DNA from: Burkholderia cenocepacia | Lineage (GTDB): Bacteria > Pseudomonadota > Gammaproteobacteria > Burkholderiales > Burkholderiaceae | Assembly: GCF_900446215.1 (NCBI RefSeq) | Contig: NZ_UAQZ01000016.1 | Span: 1 to 64,000 of the forward strand | Length of the DNA: 64,000 bases | Reading direction: 5' to 3' | In this document: one piece after another, positions 19,118 to 30,100 of the stretch | How positions within the stretch are numbered: the stretch's first letter is position 1 | Layout: every line of letters starts with the position of its first letter | Program-made: the position numbers and the translations under genes | The notes under the pieces: generated by a model | Databases searched by the model: none | The model's input: only the letters and a program-made list of their open reading frames with translations | What the model was told of the DNA's origin: nothing

Positions 19118-20620
19118 ATGCAAAAACATGCTTTGACTGCAGCCGCGGTCGCACTGGCTGCCGCGCTGTTCGCCACGGGCTGCACGATGGCGCCGCACTA
19201 CAAGCGGCCCGACGCACCCGTCGCGCAGGCGTACCCGGCCGGCGGCGTCTACGCGACGCAGCCGGGCGCGGCCGGCGCGCGCAGCGCGAATGGCCAGGCG
19301 GCGACTGCCATCGGCTGGCGCGAGTTCTTCGTCGATCCGCGCCTGCAGCGGCTGATCGAGATCGCGCTGAAAAACAACCGCGACCTGCGCGTGTCGGTGC
19401 TCAATATCGAGGCCGCGCGTGCGCAGTACCAGATCACGCGTGCGGGGCTGTTCCCGACGCTCGACGGTACGGGTACGGGCAACCGTCAGCGTTTGCCGAA
19501 TTCGCTGACGGCCGTGCCGGGCCGGAACATCACGACGACCTACAACGTCGGGCTGTCCGCGTCATGGGAACTCGACCTGTTCGGCCGCGTGCAGAGCCTG
19601 AAGGACCAGGCGCTCGCGCAATACCTGTCGACGTCGTACGCGCGACAGGCGTCCGAGATCTCGCTGGTGTCGCAGGTCGCGGATCAATATCTGACGCTGC
19701 TGTCGACCGATGACCTGCTGAAGGTCACGGAGGACACGCTGAAGACCGCGCAGGCATCGTACGACCTGACCAAGCTGCAGTTCGACAACGGCACGGGCTC
19801 CGAGCTCGAGCTGCGTCAGGCGCAGACGGTGGTCGAGACGGCGCTCGCGAACCAGCAGGCGCAGGCGCGAGCCCGCGCGCAGGCGCTGAACGCGCTGGTG
19901 CTGCTGATCGGCGAGCCGCTGCCGGACGATCTGCCGGCGGGCATGCCGCTCGATGCGCAGAACCTGCTGACGGACGTGCCGGCCGGGTTGCCGTCGGATC
20001 TGCTGACGCGTCGTCCTGACGTGATGCAGGCCGAGCAGACGCTGCTGGCCGCGAACGCCAATATCGGCGCGGCGCGCGCGGCGTTCTTCCCGAAGATTTC
20101 GCTGACGGGCGCGTTCGGCACCGCGAGCCCGACGCTGGGCGGCCTGTTCAAGGCCGGCACGGCGGCGTGGTCGTTCGCGCCGAGCATCGCGCTGCCGATC
20201 TTCGAAGGCGGGCAGAATATCGCGAACCTCGATCTCGCGAACGTGCAGAAGCGCATCGAGATCGCGAACTACGAGAAGGCGATCCAGTCGGCGTTCCGCG
20301 AAGTGTCGGATGGTCTGGCCGCACGCGGCACGTACGACCAGCAGATCGCGGCGCTCGAGCGCAACGAGCACGCGCAGCAGCGACGCTTCGATCTGTCGGA
20401 CCTGCGCTACAAGAACGGTGTCGACAGCTACCTGTCGGTGCTGACCGCGCAGACGGATCTGTACGCCGCGCAGCAGTCGCTGATCAGCGCACGTCTGGCA
20501 CGCTGGACGAACCTGGTCGACCTGTACCGCGCACTGGGCGGCGGCTGGATTCAGCGCGCCGGCGAGACGCCGCGCGCGCCGGATGCGCCGGTCGATTACC
20601 AGACAGCGACGAACGGATAG
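19118..20620 (+). CDS. RND efflux outer-membrane channel, NodT/OprM family
   Basis: 500 residues, third gene of the operon, starting 2 bp after the pump stop. The lipoprotein signal is ALFATGCTMAPHYKRPD with a Cys after the lipobox-like ATG. The body shows the repeated TolC-type helical hairpins: WREFFVDPRLQRLIEIALKN, GLSASWELDLFGRVQSL, DLLTRRPDVMQAEQTLLAAN and APSIALPIFEGGQN are classic OprM signatures. It forms the trimeric duct across the outer membrane for the pump upstream. The tail is Pro/Asp-rich and ends at 20620, before a bidirectional terminator. Confidence 0.95.
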   Translation: MQKHALTAAAVALAAALFATGCTMAPHYKRPDAPVAQAYPAGGVYATQPGAAGARSANGQAATAIGWREFFVDPRLQRLIEIALKNNRDLRVSVLNIEAARAQYQITRAGLFPTLDGTGTGNRQRLPNSLTAVPGRNITTTYNVGLSASWELDLFGRVQSLKDQALAQYLSTSYARQASEISLVSQVADQYLTLLSTDDLLKVTEDTLKTAQASYDLTKLQFDNGTGSELELRQAQTVVETALANQQAQARARAQALNALVLLIGEPLPDDLPAGMPLDAQNLLTDVPAGLPSDLLTRRPDVMQAEQTLLAANANIGAARAAFFPKISLTGAFGTASPTLGGLFKAGTAAWSFAPSIALPIFEGGQNIANLDLANVQKRIEIANYEKAIQSAFREVSDGLAARGTYDQQIAALERNEHAQQRRFDLSDLRYKNGVDSYLSVLTAQTDLYAAQQSLISARLARWTNLVDLYRALGGGWIQRAGETPRAPDAPVDYQTATNG

Positions 20621-20685
20621 GCGCGACGGCACGGCGGGAGCTTCCAGGCCAAGTCTGTCCGCCGACCCGACCGGTTGTGAAAACG

Positions 20686-20717
20686 AAAACGCCACGGACG
20701 CAAGTCCGTGGCGTTTT
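20686..20717. terminator. Bidirectional terminator between RND operon and hydrolase gene
   Basis: AAAAC followed by a perfect 9-bp stem GCCACGGAC/GTCCGTGGC with a GCAA tetraloop and then GTTTT. A-tract on one side and T-tract on the other allow termination of both convergent units. Confidence 0.9.
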
Positions 20718-20754
20718 CCTTCATACCGTCGTGCGTGCGGTGAGCAGCGTTACG

Positions 20755-21468
20755 TTACGCTTGCTTGGTCCACAGCGTCCGGCCGAAGAACGTGAGCGTG
20801 CGATCCCACGCCATTTCCGACCACACCGGATCGAACTGCGTGCCGGCGATGCGGCCGGGACCGACCGCCGTTTCGTTCGCGAACGCATGGTGCGCGAGAT
20901 AGCGATGGAATTCGAAACCGACCTTCGCGTCGGTCAGCTTCTTTTCCAGTGCGTCGACCTGGTCGATCGTAAAGAACGCATCCTGCGTCCCCCAGTGACC
21001 CATCAGCGGCACCTTCAGCTTGGCCGGATCGATGTAGTCGAGCGGCGGAAGGCCGTACCACATGACGCCGGCGTCCGCGTCGGCGTACTGCAGCGACAGC
21101 AGCGTCAGGGCGCCGCCCATGCAGAAGCCCGTCACCGCGACACGCGGCGCCAGCGTTTTCAGGTGCGCGACCGCGCCGGGAATGTCCTGCGACGCGGCGT
21201 CGCCGAAATCGAGGCCGGTCATCAGGTGGTGCGCTTCTTCTTCCTCGACCGTCGACTTGCCGCGATACAGGTCGGGCACGAGCGCGAAGTAGCCGCAGCG
21301 CGCGAGGCGATCCGCGACGCCGCGGATCTGGTCGTTCAGCCCCCACCATTCCTGGATGACGACGACCGCGGGCGCGCCTTCGGTTTGTGCCGGCGTGGCG
21401 AGATAGCCCTGCAGTTCCTGGCCGTCCGGACGGCGAAACGTGATCATGGAACCGGATGTTTGAGACAT
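20755..21468 (-). CDS. Dienelactone hydrolase family protein
   Basis: 237 residues, cytosolic alpha/beta hydrolase. The start at 21468 follows AGGAGCGG. The catalytic triad can be placed: the nucleophile Cys in VAVTGFCMGGALTLL (G-x-C-x-G-G, as in carboxymethylenebutenolidase), Asp in GHWGTQDAFFTIDQ, His in RYLAHHAFANE. The oxyanion region VVVIQEWWGLNDQIRG is also family-typical. Classical members open dienelactone in chloroaromatic breakdown, but with no catabolic genes nearby the natural substrate here is unknown. Confidence 0.9.
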   Translation of the reverse strand: MSQTSGSMITFRRPDGQELQGYLATPAQTEGAPAVVVIQEWWGLNDQIRGVADRLARCGYFALVPDLYRGKSTVEEEEAHHLMTGLDFGDAASQDIPGAVAHLKTLAPRVAVTGFCMGGALTLLSLQYADADAGVMWYGLPPLDYIDPAKLKVPLMGHWGTQDAFFTIDQVDALEKKLTDAKVGFEFHRYLAHHAFANETAVGPGRIAGTQFDPVWSEMAWDRTLTFFGRTLWTKQA

Positions 21469-21655
21469 GAAACCGCTCCTTTTCGAAAAATGCGCCGAGT
21501 GCGACATCGGGCCGGCCAGCGGGCGTCGTGACACCGCTCGCATGCGTTCTGGCCGACGCCGACCACGCGGCCATTCTATGCGCAAACACCGGACGCTTGC
21601 GTGAACGGCGCAGCGCGGCGCATGACCGGCGGCGGGAGCGGAGACCGAAAAGCAA

Positions 21656-21687
21656 ACACCCCGCCCCGATGAACGGGAGCGGGGTGT
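21656..21687 (-). terminator. Terminator of the DUF4148-like gene
   Basis: On the minus strand ACACCCCGCTCCCG pairs with CGGGGCGGGGTGT around a short loop and is followed by TTGCTTTTC. It lies about 56 bp after the stop of the minus-strand gene at 21744. Confidence 0.75.
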
Positions 21688-21743
21688 GGCGCGTACGACC
21701 TGCGTATCGAAATACGTCGCGAATACGCCAGCGCGTATCCGGC

Positions 21744-22055
21744 TTACTGGCCGAAATAGATCGAGTCGCGGCCTTCCTGCTTGACCGCGATCGCGCGGCC
21801 GGCGCGTGCACCGGCGGCTGCTTGCGCGCCGTAGCCGGTTTCATCGGCGTTCGTCACGCGAGCCTGGGCGGTCTGCAGCGCCCGCGGGTAATACTGATCG
21901 GACACTTCGGGCTTGTAGCCGGCCTGTTCGAGCTGGACGAGTTCCGCACGCACCTGGGCCCGCGTCAGCTGGCCCGACGGGTTCGATTGGGCGAATGCGC
22001 CGTACGATGCGGACAGGGCAGTTGCGGCGACGACAGCAGTGATGAACGACTTCAT
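21744..22055 (-). CDS. DUF4148-like exported protein
   Basis: 103 residues. The start at 22055 is chosen because GGAGGTCACC precedes it and [19 protein letters not shown] begins a signal peptide cut after AFA-QS. The mature part has the DUF4148-like signature [20 protein letters not shown] and QYYP. The family is abundant in Burkholderiales periplasm and has no settled function. A diverged relative, sharing only the GYKP...YP part, is encoded at 6592-6915. Confidence 0.88.
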   Translation of the reverse strand: MKSFITAVVAATALSASYGAFAQSNPSGQLTRAQVRAELVQLEQAGYKPEVSDQYYPRALQTAQARVTNADETGYGAQAAAGARAGRAIAVKQEGRDSIYFGQ

Positions 22056-22342
22056 GGTGACCTCCGGTTCTGTTGATTTCGCGCTTCGCTCGTGGCGTTC
22101 AGCGGTTGATTGCATCGTAACGATCGCGTTACCGGTCGGAAATACGTGTTGCAGCGAATCATTATTGCAACTGGGTAAACGATTCGCGCGGCATGCGATT
22201 TCGTCTGACGATTGAGGGCATGTCGGCGAGGCGCGGCTTGGCCTGCGGAGCGCGATAGGGTCGATGGGCGCAGCAACGGAATGATCGGGTGAATCGTATT
22301 CCGAATTATTTTGCCGGGGCCGTCAGCGTCGCACGCTTCGCA

Positions 22343-23308
22343 TCACGCAGCGAGGGTCGCCTGCCGTTTCCGGTATTCGGCCGGCGTGATGCCGACATGC
22401 CGGGTGAACGCTCGCCTGAGCGTATCGACGTTTGCGAAGCCGCATTTCGCGGCGACCTGCTTCGGCGTGTCGTGGCCGTTCTCGAGTAACCGACGGGCGG
22501 CCGAGATGCGGGTCGCCTCGACCCATGCGGCCGGCGTCATGCCGACTTCCGCGCGGAACAGTCGCGCGAAATGGCGCGGGCTCATGCCCGCATGCTTCGC
22601 CATCCCGGCCACCGAATGCTCGAGTTCCGGATGGGCGGCGATCCAGCGCTGGACTTCCTGCAGTACCGAACGCCCGGCGGGGCGCGCCTCGCCCGTGCGG
22701 CTGAACTGGAGCTGCCCGCCCGGGCGCTTGAAGAACATCACCAGCTGCGCGGCGACGCGCCGCGCGATCTCGCGGCCCAGATCCTCCTCGACCAGCGCGA
22801 GCGCGAGATCGAGCCCGGCCGTGACGCCGGCGCCGGTGCGCAGCTTGCCGTCGCGCACGTACAGCGCGTCGGCGTCGACGGTGACGGACGGATACGCCTG
22901 CGCGAATGCATCGGCGGCGGCCCAGTGCGTGGTCAGGTGGCGCCCTTTCAGCAGGCCGGTGGCCGCGAGGATGAACGCGCCGGTGCAGATCGAGCCGTAG
23001 CGCCTGCTTTGCACGGCCGCCGAGCGCAGCCACGCGAGGACGTCGGTGCGCAGCACGATCTGGCCGGCGCGCGGCGCGCCGGCGACCAGCAGCGTGTCGA
23101 CGCGCTCCGGAATGTCGGGCGCGATCCAGTCGGGCAGCAGCCGTGCGCCGGACGCACTGCGGATCGGCCCGGGCCCGCTCGCGATGATCCGCAACGTGTA
23201 GAACGGCTTGCCGCACTCGGCGTTCGCTTGCGCGAACACGTCGAGCGGCGCGGAGACGTCGAGCAGTTGAACGCCCGGAACGGCGAAAATACCCACGACC
23301 TTCGGCAT
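22343..23308 (-). CDS. GlxA-family AraC-type regulator (DJ-1/PfpI-like N-domain)
   Basis: 321 residues. The start at 23308 gives MPKVVGIFAVPGVQLLDVSA, the typical opening of the class I glutamine-amidotransferase-like sensor domain. The nucleophile-elbow position reads YGSICTGAFILAATGLL with a Cys, and THW follows, as in GlxA regulators, which do not normally act as enzymes. Residues about 220-315 are the AraC domain (MAKHAGMSPRHFARLFRAEV, AAKCGFANVDTLRRAFTRHV). It is divergent from the HD-domain gene with 173 bp between the starts, so control of that gene is likely. Confidence 0.9.
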   Translation of the reverse strand: MPKVVGIFAVPGVQLLDVSAPLDVFAQANAECGKPFYTLRIIASGPGPIRSASGARLLPDWIAPDIPERVDTLLVAGAPRAGQIVLRTDVLAWLRSAAVQSRRYGSICTGAFILAATGLLKGRHLTTHWAAADAFAQAYPSVTVDADALYVRDGKLRTGAGVTAGLDLALALVEEDLGREIARRVAAQLVMFFKRPGGQLQFSRTGEARPAGRSVLQEVQRWIAAHPELEHSVAGMAKHAGMSPRHFARLFRAEVGMTPAAWVEATRISAARRLLENGHDTPKQVAAKCGFANVDTLRRAFTRHVGITPAEYRKRQATLAA

Positions 23309-23481
23309 GATCGATTGCGTGTCGTATCGAACGTGATGCGCAGCAGTATAGGAGCGCTTTCTTCGCCGCGCAGGCACCATGTCCGTTCGTCGCGCGAAAT
23401 GGCAGGATTCGGCGTGATACGTCCATTGGAGACACCCGTCGGACTCCGGAAAATCGAAGGTGTCTTCCATGGAGGTCGATC

Positions 23482-24123
23482 ATGACTGTGAGCGTCGCCG
23501 GCATCACCCTTCCCGATACGCGTTTGACGCGCGAGATCACCGAGCTCGTGCGCGATACCGAATCCGAGCTGCTGTTCCACCACTCGAGCCGCGTGTTCTA
23601 TTTCGCGGCGCTGGCGGGCCGGCGGCGCGGGCTCGAGTACGACCCCGAGCTGCTCTATTGCGGCTGCATGTTTCATGACATGGGACTCACGCACCGGCAC
23701 AGCAGTGCATGCGAGCGCTTCGAAGTGGACGGCGCGAACGCCGCGCGCGATTTCCTGAAGGGCAACGGGATTTCTCAACAGGACATCGATGTCGTGTGGA
23801 CCTCGATCGCGCTGCACACCACGCCCGGCATCCCGCAGCACATGCATCCGGTTGTCGCGCTGGTCACGGCGGGCGTCGAGATGGACGTACTGGGCCTCAC
23901 TTACCCGGAATACAGCGATACCGAGCGGGAAGCGGTCGTGCGCGCGCATCCGCGCACGCCGCATTTCAAGGAGGACATCATTCAGGCGTTCTACGACGGC
24001 ATCAAGCACAAGCCCGGCACGACGTTCGGCAACGTGAAGGCCGACGTGCTCGCGGACGAGGATCCGCATTTCCGTGCGGGCAACTTCTGCAGCGTGATCC
24101 GCTCGTCCGCGTGGGCCGGCTGA
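23482..24123 (+). CDS. HD-domain phosphohydrolase, cyanamide hydratase-like
   Basis: 213 residues. Visible metal-binding residues are HHSSRVFYFA (His), CMFHDMGLTHRHS (HD pair) and IALHTTPGIPQHMHP (His residues), in the order seen in HD-domain proteins annotated as cyanamide hydratase or generic phosphohydrolase. The start ATG at 23482 follows GGAGGTCG with proper spacing. It is divergent from a GlxA-type regulator, a common pairing for inducible enzymes. The substrate is not determinable from sequence; nitrile, isocyanide or nucleotide substrates are all possible. Confidence 0.82.
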   Translation: MTVSVAGITLPDTRLTREITELVRDTESELLFHHSSRVFYFAALAGRRRGLEYDPELLYCGCMFHDMGLTHRHSSACERFEVDGANAARDFLKGNGISQQDIDVVWTSIALHTTPGIPQHMHPVVALVTAGVEMDVLGLTYPEYSDTEREAVVRAHPRTPHFKEDIIQAFYDGIKHKPGTTFGNVKADVLADEDPHFRAGNFCSVIRSSAWAG

Positions 24124-24144
24124 GCGCGCACGGGCGACTGCGCG

Positions 24145-27100
24145 TCAGCCGACGTTGATCGACTGCCCGACATGCAGCACGTTCGGCGCCGACGCCAGGC
24201 CCGGATTCAGCTGCAGGATCTCGTTCAGCGCGCGCGCATCCTGCTGGTCGCGCGTCATCGCGTTGCGGTCGTGCTGCGACACGTGCGCGGCGTCGAGCAG
24301 CGACTGGCGATGCGCGTCGGCGATCACCCACAGCGAATCGCCGGCCACGACGATGGTCGGCTGCGCGGCCGACGACGGCGGCGCGGCGGGCTGAGCGGGC
24401 GCCGTCGTGCCGGTCCCGGGTGGTTGCGTTGCGGTAGTGCCCGGCGCGAGGCCGGCCGTCGGCGCGCCGGCGGTCGGTTGCGGCGGCTGATGTGATGGCG
24501 ACGGCGATGCCGGCGTCGACTGCGGCTTGTGCGGCGACGAGCCCGAGCCGCCCGACGGCGGGCCGAAGAACAGGTTCTGCAATTGCGTGAAGCCCCAGAT
24601 TCCGATCGGCACGAGGATCAGCGCGGTCGGGTATTTCCTGACCCAGCGCGTCGCGTTCGGGAAATGCGTGTTCAGCCGCGCGCCGAGCAGCATCAACGTC
24701 GACGTCGCGGCCGTTGCCGCGAGCCCGTAGTGACCTTTGTCGTATTGCGCGATCGAGCCCGCGACGCCGCTCGCGACGCCGACGAAATCCGACGTCGAGT
24801 CGATCAGGCGCACGACGCGGCTGCGCTTGTCCGCGTTCACGCGGTGCGCGCTCACCGCATAGACGAGGCCCGAATACGTCGCGGCGAGCGCCGCGCTCGC
24901 GGTCGTCAGCGCGCCCGCGACGGTCGGCGTGGTCATCAGCCCGTGCACGCCGACGGCGATCGTCCCCGAATAGCCGACGATCGCGCTGCCGCGTCCGACG
25001 AGGCCGAGCAGCCGGCGGGAATTGCCGTGATGCAGTTGCGCGAGCGACGTGCCGCCGACCATGCCCTGCATGTTCGCGAGCAGGTCGACCGACAGTTCCT
25101 TGATCTGCGCGGCCGCATCGTCGAAGCCGATGAGCCCCTGGCGATGCATGTCGACCAGGTGGGTCGCCTTCACGCGGGTTTCGTTCGTCAGCAGGTCGAG
25201 CTGTTGGAGCCGCGCCGGGTTGTAGCCGTGTACCGGCGCGGTCAGCTGCTGCGCAAGCGAGCGCTGCAGGCGGTCGAGCACGTCGTGCACCGCGCGCGGA
25301 TCGCCGCTCTGCAGGCTCTGCACCGCGCCCTGGTGCATCGCGCCGAACACGCGGCCCGCACGCGCGCCGACGAACAGTGCGGTGTTCGCGTGGGTCAGCG
25401 CATCCGAACTCATCACGGTCATGCCGTTGAACACGTTCAGCGCGACGAGCGAGCTGGCGCCGGCCACCGTGCCGCCGAAGCCGAGCGACCACGCCCAGTC
25501 GCGCTTGCCGAACGACGGGCGGTGGACGCGCAGCGCATTGAGCTGCGCGAGCGCGGCTTCCTGCGGGTTGCCGAGCTGGTGGCTCGGCTGTGCGGCGATG
25601 TCGCGGTTCACGAGGACGGGCTTGGTCTCGTCGATCGCGAGCTTCGGATCGGCGGCCACCGCGCGCCAGAACGCGGTGCTCGATGCATTCGGGTTCGCAT
25701 GCGCACCGATCTTGCGTTCGGTAGCGGGCTGGCCGTACTGGTTCAGCCAGCGCTTGCCGGCATCGCGCGCGCGCAGCTCGGCCCGGTTGGCGGGTGCGGT
25801 GCTGTTCCAGTAGTTCTCCTGCGCATAAGTGATCGTCGCCTGCCGTGCGCGGTCCATCAGCGCGGTCGTATGGCCTTCGTACAGGCCGGCGCGCAATTGC
25901 GCGAGCTCGTCGGGTGTCATCTTGTTCGCGAGGCCGACGCGTTCGACTTCGGCGAACAGCACCTGATGCTGGTTCGCGAGCGTTTGCGCGCCGACCCGTT
26001 CGAACACGCGCGTGAGCGCATCGGCGCCGTGCAGGCGCGCGAGTTTGTCGGGTGCATGCAGCTTGTAGTCGACGAGCGTGCGGGCGAGGGCGGCGGTCAG
26101 ATCCTGATTCGCGACGAAGTCCGAGCCATGCGTCGCATACGACAGCCCGAGATGAACCCAGTCGAGTTCCTTGCGGTCGAGCACGGCCTCGACGAGCTTC
26201 AGGTGGCCGTCGCCGGGCGCCGGTTCGAGCACGGCGTCCCAGCCGTGGAACGTCACCATCACATGCGGCGCGGTTTTGCCGGTGTGCTGCCGCGCCCACG
26301 TTTCGAGCGCGTCGAACGTGCGCACGTAGTCGTGGTACGCATCGTTGGTGCCAGCCAGCGTGCGCTGGTCCTCGGCCGACACGAGCGCGCGCGACGGCGC
26401 GGTTTCGAGGCGCAGCACGAAGCCGCCTTCGGACGCCGCATCGAGCCATTTGAACAGATGGTCGAGGTCGTCGAGTTCGAGATGGCGGCCCGTGCCGACG
26501 ATGTCGATCCGCGCGTTCGCTTCGTCGAACTGCGCGTTGTCGAGCTTGCCGAGTTCGCGCACGCGGCGGATGAACGCGGGGTCGTGTTTCCGGCCGAGCG
26601 CGGCGGCCAGCGAATACGGATCAACCGCGACCGATACGACCGGCATCGCCCCGCCATAGCGCTTCACGAGCGCGAGCATTTCGGCGGGGTCGTCGCGCAA
26701 CGTGAAGCCGCGCGCCATCAGCGCGAGGCGATCCTGGAGCTCGGCCTTCGCGCGGGCATAGGCCTGCAACGCGTGCCGGTCCGCGGCGCGTGCGATCGAC
26801 AGATAGGTGATCGCGCGCTTCGCATGGCGCGACACCAGGTTCGCCGCGTGGTCGGGCCGCGACAGCGGGCCGCGCCACGGCATGCTCGACACATCGCGCG
26901 CGAGCCGCAACGGGATGCCGAGCGCCTTCATCATCACGCTGTCGGCCATCATGACCTGGCGTGTCGCGCCGAGGTCGAGCGGCTCGCCGGTGCGGCCCGC
27001 GAACGCCTTCACGCGCTCGTGCTCCGGGAACCAGTCGTCGAGCTTCGCCTTGCCGAAGCGGAGGATCCATTCGGCGACCGTCGCGCTCGTCAGGCCCGGC

Positions 27101-30100
27101 TGATAGGTCTTGATGCTGAACGGCTTGCCGGCCGGCGCGGCGTGCGGCGCCGGTGACGCGGCCGGTGCGGGCGCCGCCGGCGCGTTCCGGCTGCCTTTCG
27201 TGCCCTTGCCGCGCGCAGCCTTGTTCGGTTTCGCGGGCGGATTGGCGGACGCCGTGCCGGACGCGGGATCGCCGGCAAGTGTGGCCTGCTGGTGCTTCGC
27301 GGCCGCCAGTTCGGCCGCGATGCGGCGCCGCAGTTCGCCGAACGGCGTGGACGATTCCGCGGCGGCCTTCTGCAACTGTTTGTCGAGTTCCGCTTGTTTC
27401 AGCGCATAGGCCGCGACCTGCGTCGGCTTCGTGCGTGCATCGAATTCCGCCGGGTCGAGCCGCGTCACGAGAAAGTGCCGGTCCGAGCCGTCCGGACCGC
27501 CGCCGATCTTCGTCCTGTCGAGATCGACGCCGGGCTTGCGCTCGTCGGCGAAATGCGCGGCATCGTCGAACCATTGCAACGTGCCGTCGCGGGTCGCGAG
27601 GAGGCCGTCAGGCTGATGCAGCGTGTCGATCAGCGCGCCTTCCGTGCCGTAGACGTAGATGAAGTATTCCGGGCCGACCTGGCCGAGATCGATCACGCGC
27701 CGCAGGTGCAGCGTGTTCGCGCCGTTGAAATCGTGCACGTCGTCGGCCGATTTCGGCAGCAGGTTCGGCGCGACCCACGGGTTGGCGAGCGACGTCGCGC
27801 CGGCCGGCGGCTTGCCTCTCGACTGAAGCTTGCCGAGCCGGCGCTGCACGCGGTCGCTCGTTTTCATCGACGGCGGCTTTTGCTCGGCGATCGGCAACGC
27901 CCGCTCGGCCGGCGCGAAGCCGCCATAGCGGGACACCGCCGATTCCGGCAGCGACGACGGGACGAACACGACGCCGCGCCGTCCGTCGGGCAGGCCGCGG
28001 GCGCGGCGGCGGAATGCGGCGCCAAGATCCTGTTCGGCGATCGATGCATCGCCGACCGAGGTTTTCTCGTGATACGCCCAGCCGCTGCCGCCTTGCTTGG
28101 GCACGGCGTAGCCGAGCACCTTGCCGGTTTTCCGGTCGACCGCGAAGATCGTCGTGCTGTCGTCGGCGACCTTCGCGGCCGCCTTGGGCCGCTTGAATTG
28201 CGGCGCGCCGGCGAGTTTGCCGATCTGCTCGACGACCTCCTGCGCAGGCGCGTCGCCGGAAGGCTCGGCATTCCATACGCGTTTCGAGTCGACGGCTTCG
28301 ACCTTCGCCGCGCCGCCGAATTGCCGCAGCTCGTCGAGCGACACCGGCGACAGGTAGAAGTCGAATTGCGCACGCGCTTCATGCGGCGTCGCGCTGCCGC
28401 TGCGCTTGCGCGGACGCGTGCCCGGATAGAGCGCGTCGCGCAAGTCGTGCGACGGCGCGCCGCCCGGATCGGTCGATTCGACCTGACCGGGCTGGCCGTG
28501 CGCATCGGTCGTCAGGCTCGCGACGAATTCGGGTTGCGGATGCGTGCCGTCGTCCGCCGGCCGGTCGGCGTGCTTCGCGATCAGCACGTGGGCGTTGGGG
28601 CCCGCGTATTGCGCGAGGTCGCGGATGTCGGCCAGTTGCGTGCCGTCGATGCGCTTCAGATCGCGCTTGCCGTGCGCGTCGAGCCAGTCGGCCGCGCGGG
28701 CCTCGGGCGCAAGCACGGGGGCGGCCGGCAGGAACGACGACGGGTCCATCGGCCACATCATCATCGACGGCATCGTCCGCGGCATGGCGCCGGCTCGCCC
28801 GGCCTCGCCGTCGCGCCGCGCCTGATCGGCCTGCGTGCGGTACAGCGCCCGATAGACGGGGTTGCCGGGCAGCGACGTCTGCACGTTGCCGAACGCGTCG
28901 GCGAGGCGCGCGAGGCCGGCCGCGTCGCCCGGCATCACATGGTCGGCTTCGCGCGCGATCGCGTCGGGCAGTACCGCGTGCGCGGCGATGTCGATGCCGG
29001 TCGATTCGAGGATCTGCTTGCGCACCGCGAACGCGTTGGCCTGCGCGCGCGCCTCGGCGCGCAGCGCGCTTTCCGCGTACGCGTCGGGGCTGCTGGTGTC
29101 GAGGTCGAGCCGGTTCGTTGCCACGTCGACCGCATGACCGACCTCGTGGGCGAGCACGTAGACGATCGTGCCGGCGTTGCGCAGGCCGCCGTCGATCACG
29201 ATCCGGCGCTGTTCGGCATCGACCTTGCTGCCGGCGCCCGCGCGGCCCTGCACGATCTCCCAGCGGCCGGGGTTCAGCAGCCGCAGTTGCGCGGCGAGCA
29301 GGCTCGACTGGTCGGCCAGCGCGTACGCGGCGTCGGGTAGCGGCGCGCCGCCGAACCACGTCCGGATCCGCGTGAAGCGCGACGGTTTCTGCACGAACGC
29401 GCCGTCCGGCAGCGATTCGCTGATCAGCGGGTGCGCGAGTTCGACGTGGCCGCTGGCGATGCCGCGTTCGAGCGGCTGGATGACGGCGTCGATCATCCCG
29501 GGCGTGCGGTTGGTTGCCGGGTCCGGATGCGGGATCAGGACGGACGGGTCGCTGAAGTGGAACTCGCCGTTCGCATCGAACAGGCCCTCGAAATCGAACG
29601 ACAGGCCGTGCCGCGCGGCCAGCTCGCGCATCGCGGCGAGCTGGCGCATCGATTCGCGCGTCACGCGCTTCGGCAGGATGCCGTGCATCACGTCGAGGCT
29701 GCCGAGTTCGGCCAGCGGGCTGTACAGCACCGCGACGCGCCCGTGGTACGTGAACGGCCCGTCGACCGTGACCGTGCGCATGCCGAGCTGCGTCAACTGC
29801 TCGAGCCCGCGCTTTTCGTGGGCGAGCATCGTGCGGGCCTTGTCGCCGCTGGCGTCGAACACGCCGATCGCGTTGCGCTTGCCGAGTTCGAATACCGCCT
29901 TCGCGGTGCCCGCGCCGAGGAACGGGCCGAGCAGCGCATCGGGATCGACGCGCCGCGACGGATCGCCGGCGACGTGCAGCCCGTGTTCGTCGACGGCGAG
30001 CGCGCCCGCGTCGATCCGTTCGCGCGGCGACGGCGTGTAGCGCGTCCATGCGCGCGGGCCGCCGAACCGCATGCGCTGCGTGCCGTCGCCGCGCGGTTCG

